Positions 31,768-42,000 of a DNA stretch of 64,000 nucleotides are shown here, one piece after another. The notes under the pieces are model-generated. The model was given only the letters and a program-made list of their open reading frames with translations. It did not search any database and was not told the origin of the DNA. The stretch covers positions 1-64,000 of the forward strand of contig NC_090019.1 in NCBI RefSeq assembly GCF_036417845.1. Direction: 5' to 3'. The position numbers and the translations under genes were made by a program. The DNA comes from Apteryx mantelli (Eukaryota; Chordata; Aves; Apterygiformes; Apterygidae). Every line of letters starts with the position of its first letter. The first letter of the stretch is position 1.

Positions 31768-32335
31768 CCCGGACGCCTGGGCCCCTTTCCCCGGACGCCT
31801 GGGCCCCTTTCCCCGGACGCCTGGGCCCTTTCCCCGGATGCCTGGATCCCTTCCCCGGACGCCTGGGCCGTGATCTGGACGCCTGGGCCCCTCACCCGGA
31901 CGCCTGGGCCCCTCACCCGGACGCCTGGGCCCATTCAAGCCCGGACGCCTGGGCCCTTTCCCGGACGCCTGGGCCCATTTCTGTGTTTGGGGGGGGGGGA
32001 TAATAAACGCCCGGACGCCTGGGCCCGCTCGGAAACACGCTTGGTCTCCTGAGTCCGTTTCTTTGGGGGGGGGGTGAAGCCCCGGACGCCTGGGCCCCTT
32101 TTGGGGGGGTTTCCGGACGCCTGGGCCCCTTGTGGGGGGGTTTCCGGACACCTGGGCCCCTTTTGGGGGGGGTTTCCGGACGCCTGGGCCCTTTTTGGGG
32201 GGGGTTCCCGGACGCCTGGGCCCCTTGTAGGGGGTCACCCGGACGCCTGGGCCCTTTTTGGGGGGGGTCACCCGGACGCCTGGGCCCTTTTTTGGGGGTC
32301 TCCCGGACGCCTGGGCCCCTTTGGGTGAAAGCCGC
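31768..32335. repeat. NDUFB11 3' UTR and downstream: shared CCCGGACGCCTGGGCCC repeats
   Basis: About 16 forward copies flank the poly(A) signal. Copies after 32,080 have TTTTGGGGGG spacers. The NDUFB11 3' UTR thus consists largely of the same repeat found in the introns. Confidence 0.9.
32002..32007 (+). terminator. NDUFB11 poly(A) signal AATAAA
   Basis: A canonical AATAAA follows a G-run, about 235 bp after the probable stop codon. It is the only one I see downstream of NDUFB11. Cleavage is expected near 32,020-32,035, with T-rich TTTCTTTGG at 32,058. Confidence 0.75.
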
Positions 32336-32339
32336 CTCC

Positions 32340-32480
32340 GCCCCTTCCCGGCGTCCCCCGCGGCGCGGACTACAACCCCCAGCGGCCCCCGCGGCGCGGC
32401 GCGCGGTGACGTCACCGGAGCCGCTTCTTCCCCCCGCCCCGGGCGCCCGCCGGGTCCTAGAGCCGCCGGCGGGGCCGCCC
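32340..32480. promoter_or_regulatory. Orphan CpG-rich island with ZNF143-like site and CRE
   Basis: The only clearly non-repetitive stretch between NDUFB11 and the UBA1 promoter. ACTACAACCCCCAG at 32,369-32,382 resembles the ZNF143/STAF site, and TGACGTCA at 32,407-32,414 is a full CRE. CpG is dense. It could be an alternative upstream UBA1 promoter, since mammalian UBA1 uses more than one first exon, or the start of a non-coding transcript. No coding exon is visible. Confidence 0.55.
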
Positions 32481-32484
32481 CGAC

Positions 32485-34670
32485 CCCCCGCAGCCCCTTA
32501 CGGCCCCTTATAGGCTCCTATAGTCCCCTATAGCCCCCCCCCGGCCACTGCAGTCCTCCCAGACCCCCCCCAGCCCCTATAGCCCCCTATAGGCCCTGCA
32601 ACCCGTTAACCCTATAGGTCTCCATAGCGCCTATAGCCCCCCCCAGCTCCTATAGGTCCTGCAGCCCCATAACCTTATAGGTCTCTATAGCCCCTATAGG
32701 CCCCCACAGCCCCTGTAGGTCCTGCAGCCCCATAACCTTATAGGTCCCCATGGCCCCTATAGGCCCCTACAGCCCCTATAGGCCTTGCAGCCCCATAACC
32801 CTATAGGTTTCCATAGACCCTATAGGCCCCCACAGCTGCTATAGACACTTTATATAGGCTTGCATATAGGTTTCCATAGGTTTTATGGCCCCAACAGCCC
32901 CTGTAGTCCCCTATAGGCCCCGCAACTCCATAACCTTATAGGTCTCTATAGTCCTTATAGGCCCCCACAGCCCCTGTAGGTCTTGCAGCCCCATAACCCT
33001 ATAGGTCCCCATAGACTCTATAGGCTTTCATAGGTTCTATAGGACCCCACAGCCCTTATAGAACCTTTATATAGGTCTATATATAGATCTCTATAGGTCT
33101 TATGGCCCCAACAGTCCCTGTAGTTCTCTATAGGCCCTGCAGCCCCATAACTCTATAGGTCTCCACAGCCCCTATAGGCCCTCACAGCCCCCAGCCCCAG
33201 GCAGAGCTCTCATGGCCCCTATAGACCCCACAGCTATAGGAACCTCCGCAGTCTCTGTAGTTCCTATAGCTCCCTATAGACTCCCACGTTCCCATTGCTT
33301 TTATAGGTCCAACTCCCCCCCCCGTAGGCTCTATGGGCCCCCCCAGCCCCTATAGCCCCCCCCCAGCCCCTATGGGCCCCCCAGTCTGCTTTGCTCCCCT
33401 AGGGAGCTATAGGGTTCGTGGCCCTAGAGCTCTCGCTGCCTGCAGTTTCCATAGGCCCCAGGGCCCCTATGGGCCCTATAATGCCCAGAGTCCCCATTGC
33501 CCCCACAGTCCCTATAGCTCCCCATAGTCTTATAGCTTCTATGAGCTTCTATAGCATCTATAGATCATATAATGCCTTGGGGTTTGTAGGTATTTGGGGC
33601 CCCCCCATGCCCCTATGTGGGCCCCTATGGCCCCCATACCCCCTATAGGGCCCTATAACCCCCCCTCCTGTAGCCCCTGAAGCCCCCAGAGCCCCTAGGG
33701 ACAGCTATGGCCACCAGAGCCCTTATAGGCCCCTATGGGCCCTATAGGCCCCATAGCTTTTATGGCCCCCATAGATCTCTATAGCTCTCTATAACCCCCA
33801 CAGCCCCTATAGCTTGTATAGGTTCCCATGGACCCCATAGGCCTCTATAGGTTCCACACCCCCCACAGCCCCTATAGCCCCCACAGCCCCTATAGCCCCC
33901 ACTGGCCTCTATAGGCCCCCCACAGGCCCCTAAAGCCCCACCAGCCCCTATAGCTCCCACAGCCCCTATAGGCCTCTATAGGCTCCACAGCCTCCATAGG
34001 CCCTATAGGCCCCCCACAGGCCCCTATAGCTCCTATAGCCCCCCCACCAGCCCCTATAGCTGCCACAGCCCCTAGAGGCCCCCATAGGCCTCTATAGCCT
34101 CCACAGGTCCCATAGGCCCCCCCACAGGCCCCTATAGCTCCCACAGCTCCTATATAGGCCTCTATAGGTTCCCACAGCCCCCACAAGCCCTATAGGTCCC
34201 TCCACAGGCCCCTATAGCCCTGCTGGTTCCTATAGCCCCCATAGGCCTCTATAGCTCCCACAGGCCCCTATAGGTCCCATGGGCCTCTATAGGCTCCACA
34301 GTCCCCATAGGCCCTATAGATCCCCCCACAAGCCCCTATAGCTCCCACAGCCCCTATAGGCCCCCATAGGCCTCTATAGGCCCCCCACAGGCCCCTAAAG
34401 CTCTGCCAGCCCCTATAGCTCCCACAGCCCCTATAGGCTCCACAGCCCCCATAAGCCCTATAGATCCCCCACAGGCCCCTATAGCTCCCACAGCCCCTAT
34501 AGACCCCCATAGGCCTCTATAGCCTCCACAGGTCCCATAGGCCCCTATAGCTCCCACAGGCCCCTATAGCTCCCATAGGCCTCTATAGGCTCCACAGCCC
34601 CCCTAGGCCCTATAGGCCCCCCCCACAGGCCCCTATAGGCCCCCCCACAGGCCCCTATAGCTCCCGCCGG
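32485..34670. repeat. CTATAG-rich intergenic repeats
   Basis: Units such as CCCCTATAGGCCCC and CCACAGCCCCTATAG in loose ~25-35 bp periods, with a longer period containing TGCAGCCCCATAACC and TTATAGGTC before 33,250. Between about 33,300 and 33,700 the repeats are more diverged. CTATAG is itself a 6-bp palindrome. No gene is seen; minus-strand frames reading YRGLWG or GAVGAIGACGG are artefacts. Confidence 0.9.
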
Positions 34671-34689
34671 CCGCGTGGCCCCTCCGGGC

Positions 34690-35150
34690 CCCCGTAGCGC
34701 CTCCCCCCCTCCCTCCCCCGGGGCCGCCATGTGCGCGCGCGGGAAGGGGAGCGCGGTGCTGCGTCACGAGGCCCCGCCCCCCTCTCCCCGCGCATGCCCA
34801 GTGAGGGGGGGCGGGGCCTCCCCATCCGGGCCCCGCCGCGGCGCGCGCCGCTCCCCCCCCTCCCCTCCCCGGCAACATCCGGGCACTCGGGCGGCCGGGG
34901 AGGGGAGGGAGGGAGGGAGGAGGAGGGGGGCGTGTCCCGCGGCGGCGGCGGCCAATGGGGGCGCGGGCGCCGCGGGGCGTCGGCCAATGGGGAGGCGGCG
35001 GGGGGGCGGGGCGCGGCGGGCGGGGAGGGAGGGGGGGAAGGAGGGAGGGGGAAGGGCGGTTTTGTTCCGGCCCCGCCGCCGCCGCCATCTTGTCGCGGAG
35101 GAGCCGAGCGGAGCGGGCGGGACCCGGCGGCGGGCCTGGACAGCCTCATT
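34690..35150 (+). promoter_or_regulatory. UBA1: UBA1 CpG-island promoter and probable non-coding first exon
   Basis: Dense CpG, GC boxes, and CCAAT boxes at 34,952-34,956 and 34,984-34,988. A YY1-type CCGCCATCTTG at 35,082-35,092 lies in the sense orientation typical of the first exon's start, so transcription probably begins around 35,070-35,085. No TATA. A possible donor is CATTG|GTACGG near 35,154, where repeats begin; this exon boundary is uncertain. Confidence 0.7.
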
Positions 35151-35154
35151 GGTA

Positions 35155-35690
35155 CGGGCAACACCGGCGCCCCGCGACCCCTTTTCCACCCCTTCTCCGG
35201 TACCGGCAACCTCTCTCCGGTACCGGGAACCCCCCTCCGGTACCGGGAACCTTCCTCCGGTACCCGCATCCCCCGCCCGGTACCGACCCCCCCCCTCGGC
35301 GGGGCCCCGTGTCACCCTTCCCCCCCCCGGGATCCCCCCCTGTACCGGGAACCCCCTGGGGATCCTTCTTCGCTATCGGGATCCCTTTCCGGTACCGGGA
35401 TCCCCCTTTCCGGTACCGGGATTCTTTTCCGGTACCGGGATCCCCCCCCCGGGACTGGGGACCCCCCCCCCGGGACTGGGATCCCTCTCGGGACCCGCTT
35501 GCCGGTACCGGCATCCTCCCCCCCTCCCCCATCCCGGGATCCCTGGGGACCCCCCCCCTCCGCCAGTACCGGGAAAGCCCCGCCCCCCAACCGGGAAAGC
35601 CCCGCCCCCGCGGGAAAGCCCCGCCCCCGACCGGCGATGGGGTCCCCGGACGCGGGCGGCGCCGGTGACACCTGAGGTCCCTCTGCGGCG
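35155..35690. repeat. CCGGTACCGGGAACCCCC repeats (UBA1 intron 1)
   Basis: About 20-bp units containing the 10-bp palindrome CCGGTACCGG, becoming irregular after 35,440 with GGGAAAGCCCCGCCCCC copies at the end. Contiguous with the probable first-exon donor. Confidence 0.85.
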
Positions 35691-38600
35691 GCACCTCGTG
35701 TCGCCCGGCATCCGCCCGGTGTCACCCTACGTCCGCCCGGTGTCACCCTACCCCCCCCAGTGTCACCCTGTGTCTGCCTGGTGTCACCTGGTGTCACCTT
35801 ACCTGCCCCGGTGTCACCCTGTACCTGACTGGTGGCACCCAGTGTCACTCTACATCCGCCTGGTGTCACCTGGTGTCACCCTGCATCCGCTCGGTGTCAC
35901 CTGGTGTCACCCTACCTCCCCCCGGTGTCACCTTGGTGTCACCTGGTGTCACTCTGTATCTGCCTGGTGTCACCCGGTGTCACCCTGCATCCATCCGGTG
36001 TCACCTGGTGCCACCTTGCATCCGCCTGGTGTTACCCTACCCCCTCCCAGTGTCGCCCTGCATCTGCCCAGTGTCACCTGGTGTCACCCTACCTGCCACA
36101 GTGTCACCCTGTATCTGACCGGTGGCACTCAGTGTCACCCTGCCTCCGCTTGGTGTCACTTGGTGTCACCCTGCATCCGCTTGGTGTCACCTGGTGTCAC
36201 CCTACCTCCCCCCGGTGTCCCTTTGGTGTCACCCGGTGTCACCCTACATCCACCCGGTGTCACCTGGTGTCACCTTGCGTCCACCCAGTGTCACCCTACC
36301 CCCCCCAGTGTCACCCTACATCCGCCTGGTGTCACCCAGTGTCACCCTGCATCTGCCCGGTGTCACCTGGTGTCACCCTGCATCCACCCGGTGTCACCCT
36401 ATCCCCCCCAGTGTCACCCTGTGTCTGCCCGGTGTCACCTGGTGTCACCTTATCTGTCCTGGTGTCACCCTGTACCTGACCGATGTCACCTGGTGTCACC
36501 CTGCATCTGCTCGGTGTCACCTGATGTCACCCTATCTCCCCCCGGTGTCCCCTTGGTGTCACCTGGTGTCATCCTACATCTGCCTGGTGTCACCCGGTGT
36601 CACCCTGCATCCGCCCGGTGTCACTTGGTGTCACCTTGCATCCACCCGGTGTCACCCTACCCCCCCAGTGTCACCCTGCATCTGCCTGGTGTCACCTGGT
36701 GTCACCCTGCATCCGCTCGGTGGCACCTGGTGTCACCTGGTGTCACCCTACCTCCTCCCGGTGTCCCCTTGGTGTCACCCAGTGTCACCCTACATCCATC
36801 TGGTGTCACCCAGTGTCACCCTGCATCCACCTGGTGTTACCCTATTCCCTCCCAGTGTCACCCTGCATCTGCCTGGTGTCACCTGGTGTCACCCGACCTG
36901 CCCTGGTGTCACCCTGTACCTGACCAGTGGCACCCAGTGGCACCCTACCTCCAGCTGGTGTCACCTGGTGTCACCCTGCATCTGCTCGGTAGCACCTGGT
37001 GTCACCTTACCTCCCCCTGGTGTCGCCCTGCATCCACCTGGTGTCACCTGGTGTCACCCTACCTCCCCCCGGTGTCCCCTTGGTATCACCCAGTGTCACC
37101 CTGCATCCGCCCAGTGTCACCTGGTGTCTTCCTACATCCCCCTGGTGTCATCGTGCATCCGTCCGGTGTCACCCGGTGTCACCCTACTTCCACTGGTGTC
37201 ACCTGGTGTCTCCCCAGTGTCACCCTACGTTCCCCTGGTGTCTTCTTGGTGTCACCCTACTTCCCCCAGTGTCACCCAGTGTGTCCCCAGTGTCTTCTGG
37301 TGTCACTCTACGTCTCCTTGGTGTCACCTGGGGTCACCCTGCATCCTGCTGGTGTCACCCAGTGTCCCCCAGGTGTCACCTGGTGTCACCCTACATCCCC
37401 CCAGGGTCATTTGGTGTCTCCTTGGTGTGTCCTGGTGTCACCTGGTGCCACTCTACATCCTGCTGGTGCTTCCCTGGTGTCCCCTGGTGTCACCTAGTGT
37501 CCCCTCAGTGTCACCTGGTGTCACCCTGCATCCCCCCACTGCCACCTGCTGCCTCCCCGCTGTGCCCTGATGTCACCTGGTGCTACCCTACATCCCCTTG
37601 GTGTCGCCTGGTGTTTCCTCAGTGTCCCCTGGTGTCACCCTGCGTCCGCTTGGTGTCACCTGGTGTCTCCCCGGTGTGGCCTTGTGTCACCCTGCATCCC
37701 GTAGCATCGCTGGGTGTCCCCCAGGTGTCGCCTGATGTCACTCTACATCCCCCGGGTGTTACCTAGTGTCATCCCAGTGTCACCTAGTGTGTTCCAGGTG
37801 TCACCCTGCGTCCCCTTGGTGTCACTTGGTGATACCCTACAGCTCCTTGATGTCACTTGGTGTCACCTGGTGTCACCCAGTATCCCCCTAGTGTCACCCA
37901 GTGTCCCCCAGGTGTCACCGGGTGTCGCCCTGCACCCCCCCCCAGTGTCACCGGGTGTGTCCACGGTGTCACTTGGTGTCATGCAATGTCCCCCCGGTGG
38001 CACCTGGTGGCACTTAATGCCCACTGGCGTCACCCCGCCTACCCCCGGTGTCACCCGGTGTCCCCCCCGTGGCACTGGGTGTCACCGTGCATCCCCTGCT
38101 GTCAGCTGGTACCTCCCTGGTGTCACCCTTTATCGCCTGGGTGTCACCCCACGTCACCCTGCATCCCCCCGGTGTCACCCTACCTCCCCCACGTGTCACC
38201 TGGTGTCTCCCAGCTGCCATCCTTTATCCCCTGGGTGTCACCGGTGTCACTCAGTGTCACCCTGGTTGTCACTTCACATCCCTTGGTTGTCACCCGGCGT
38301 CCCTGAGATGTCACCAGTGTAACCCTACGTTCCCCTGCTGTCACCCAATGTCCCCTGGGTGTCACCCCCCCCCATACCCCCCCTGTCTCACCCGGTGTCT
38401 CGCAGGTGTCACCCTTCATTGTCTGGATGTCGCCGGTGTCACCCACTGTCTCACTGGTGTCACCCTACAGCCCCCGGGTGTCACCCCATGTCCCCCCCAG
38501 TGTCACCTGGTGTCCTCCAGTGTCACCGTCCGTCTCTCCAGGCCGCTCTACTTCCCCTCGGTGTCACCTGGTGTCACCCAGTGCCACCTTCTGCCCCCCT

Positions 38601-38940
38601 GATGTTATTGCTGTCACCCAATGCTGTTCCTGTTGTCACTTTGTGTCTCCTGTAATGTCACCTATTCCCCTTCCCGGCACTGTGTCACCCCTGGGAGCTC
38701 CCTGTTGGGTCCCCGTGTCCTCTTGGTGCCACCCCCTGTCCCTTCCGGTGTCACCCATCACCCCAGTGCCACCCCCGTCCCTTCCGGTGTCACCCCAGTG
38801 TCACCCCATGTCCCTTCTGGGGTCACTCATTAGCCCAGTGTCACCCGGTGCCACCCCGTGTCCCCTCCACCATCACCCACTGCCCACCGGTGTCACCCAG
38901 GGCCCCGCCATGTCCCCCCCCGGGGTCCCCGGTGTCACCT
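35690..38940. repeat. GGTGTCACC-based array (UBA1 intron 1)
   Basis: Over 3 kb of GGTGTCACCC units joined by CTGCATCCGCCT, CTACCTCCCCCC or CTGTATCTGACC linkers. Basic spacing is about 28-30 bp, decaying after about 37,200. GGTG-T-CACC is an inverted repeat. The 940-codon open frame through it (reading CHPVSPCIRPVSPGV) is a repeat artefact. Confidence 0.95.
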
Positions 38941-38964
38941 GGTGCCACCCCTGTCCCCCCGCAG

Positions 38965-39084
38965 ATGTCCAGCTCCCCGCTGTCGAAGAAGCGCCGCGTG
39001 TCCGGGTCTGAGCCGCCGACGGGCTCCAACCGCGCCGCCGTCCCCAGCGTCCCGCCCGCGTCACCCAGCGCCACCCCCGCCAAC
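38965..39084 (+). CDS. UBA1: UBA1 coding exon 1: nuclear-isoform start and NLS
   Basis: 40 codons, acceptor CCCCCCGCAG immediately before ATG, donor AAC|GTGAGT. Encodes [20 protein letters not shown] and a Ser/Pro-rich tail. Matches the human UBA1a N-terminus. The ATG is the first base of the exon if this acceptor is used, so its upstream context comes from the non-coding exon. Confidence 0.94.
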
Positions 39085-42000
39085 GTGAGTGTCGCCCACG
39101 GGGGGGGGGGAGGGCCGTCACCCCCCCAGGGTCCCCCGGCAACAGGAGTGTCACTCGCTGTCACTTGCTTGTTATCCGGTGTCGCCTTGCGCTGCCCCCA
39201 ATGATGGGAGCGTCACCCAGTGTCACCCGCTTGCCGCTCGGTGTCACCTGGTGCCACCCTACACTTCCCCCAATGAAGGGAGCTTTGCCTGGTGTCACCC
39301 GCTTGCCGCTTAGTGTCACCCAGTGTCACCCCGCAGCACCCCTGGCAAACAGCAGTGTCACCCGGTTGTTACCCGGTGTCACCCTACGCTGCCTCCAATG
39401 AAGGGAGCGCCACCCAGTGTCACCCGCTTGCCACTTGGTGTCCCCTGGTGTCACCCCACAGCACCCCTGGCAACGGGAGCATCACCCGGTGTCACCTGTT
39501 TGCTGCTCGGTGTCACCTGGTGTCACCATACGCTGCCCCCAATGAAGGGAGCATTGCTTGCTGTCACCCATTTGCTGCTCAGTGTCACCTGGTGTCACTC
39601 TGCGCCACCCCTGGCAACAGGAGCATCACCCGGTGTCACCTCGTTGTTACTTGGCGTCACCCTACGCTGCCCCCAATGAAGGGAGTGTTGCCCACTGTCA
39701 CCCGCTTGCCACTTGGTGTCAGCTGGTGTCACCATACAGCACCCCTGGTAATGGGAGTGTCACCTGGTGTCACCCACTTGTCACCTGGTATCACCTTGTG
39801 CTGCCCCCAATGAAGAGAGAGCATCATCCGGTGTCACCCGCTTGTTGCCTGGTGTCACCCTATGCTGCCCCCAACAATGGGAGCGTCACCCGGTGTCACC
39901 CGCTTGCTGCTTGGCATCACCCCCGCGCCACCCCTGGCAATGGGAGCGTCACCCGGTGTCACCCGCTTGTTACCTGGCGTCACCATATGCTGCCCCCAAC
40001 GAAGGAAGTGTCTCCCAGTGTCACCCGTTGGCTGTTTGGTGTCACCCTGCACCGCTCCTGATAATGGGAGTGTCAGCCAGTGTCACCCATTTGTCACCCG
40101 GTGTTATTCTCCAGGGTGCCACAGGCCCCAGCTGCCTACTGCGTTGTGCCCCATGTCGCCTCCGTCAACGGGAGCGTCACCCGGTCGTCACCCGGTGTCA
40201 GCCATTGTCACCCGGTGCTAGCCAGTGTCACTTGTGCCACCCCCCTGGGTGTCCCTGTGGCGCTGTGGCCACCCCGGCAATGGGAGCGTCACCGACTGTC
40301 ACCTGGTTGTCACCCGGTGTCGCCCCTGGGTGTTTCTGGTCCCCCCCCCGTGCCGCCCCCACTGCTGGGAGCGTCACCCGCTTGTCACCGTGTGACCGCC
40401 GGCCGTCACCTGGTGGCGCACGGTGTTGCTTGTGTCACTTCCCCACGTGCTGCCTGCAAACAGGAGTATCACCTGGCAGCCGCTTGTTGTCACCCGGTGT
40501 CAGTCGTTCCTCTAGGTGTTCCTGGGGTGCCGCCCCCCATCCCCCGGTGCCCTGCTCCCTGCCAGCATGAGCGTCACCCGGTGTCACCTGGTGATGCCTG
40601 TTGTCACCTGGTGATGCCTGTTGTCACCCACTGACCCCTGTTTCTCTTCCCTACAGGGCATGGCGAAGAACGGGGGCGAAGCCGAGATCGATGAGGGTCT
40701 CTACTCCCGCCAGCTGTGAGTCACCCGGACGCCTGGGCCCCTCGGGACGGGGTTGGGGGGGGGAACGACACCCGGACGCCTGGGCCCCTCCGGGGGGAGT
40801 TTCGGCCCCATGGGGGTGGGGGGGGGTCACATCGCCAGACGCCTGGGCCCCTTCGGGGTGTTTTGGGGAGGGAGAAGGGGGGGAGATGGATGGGGGGGGG
40901 TCGCGCCACGGCCCCCCCCCGGACGCCTGGGCCCCTCCCGGACATCTGGGCCCCCCCGTCGCCGGCGGCAGGTACGTGCTGGGGCACGAGGCGATGAAGC
41001 GGATGCAGACGTCGGACGTGCTGGTGTCGGGGCTGCGGGGCCTCGGCGTGGAGATCGCCAAGAACCTGGTGCTGGGGGGGGTCAAGTCGGTGACGCTGCA
41101 CGACCCCCAACCCGCCGCCTGGGGCGACCTCGCCTCCCAGGTGAGCCCCCCGCCCGGCCGGGGGGGGGAAAAACACCCGACCGGGGGGGAAAACACCCGG
41201 CTGGGGGGGAAAACACCCAGCCGGGGGGGAAAAACGCTTATCTGGGGGGGGAAACGTCTGTTTGGGGGGGAAAACACCCAGTTGGGGGGGAAAAATGCTC
41301 AGTTGTGGGGGGGAAATGTCTAGCCAAGGGGGGGAAAATGTCCGGCTGGGGGGAAAAATGCCTGGCTGGGGGGAAAAATGCCCAGTCAGGGGGAAAAATG
41401 TCCAGCCGGGGGGGGGGAAATGTTTGTCTGGGGGGGAAAACGCCTGTCTGGGGGGGAAAATGCTCAGCCGAGAGAGAAAACGCCTGTCCCGGGGGGGAAA
41501 AACGCCTGGCCGGGGGAGGAAATGTCTGTTTGGGGGGGAAAAATGCCCTTCTGGGGGGGGGGAAATGCCCAGCCAGGGGGAAAAACTCCCGGCCGGGGGG
41601 GAAAATGTCCATCCGGGGGGAAAACGCCCGTCTGGGGGAGAAAAAACGCCTGGCTGGGGGGGGAGAAATGTCCGGTGGTGGGGAAAACGCCCTTCAGGGG
41701 GGAAAAACACATATCTGGGGGGGAAAATGCTTAGCCGGGGGGGGAAACGCCCAGCCAGGGGGGAAAACGCCCTTTTGGGGGGAAAAAACACCTGGCCAGG
41801 GGAGAAAAACACCCGGCCGGGAGAGAAAAACGTTTATCTGGGGGGGAAAACGCCCGGCTGGGGGGGAAAAACACCTGGCTGGGGAGGGAAAACGCCCAGC
41901 GGGGGGGGAAAAACGCCCAGCCGGGGGGAAAATGCTTGTCTGGGTGGGAAAAACGCTTATCGGGGGGGAGGGAATGTCTGTTTGGGGGGAAAAAATGCCC

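Noticed and set aside
34675-37497. 940-codon plus-strand frame near the UBA1 promoter
   Set aside because: GGTGTCACC repeat DNA in UBA1 intron 1; several overlapping frames are equally open.
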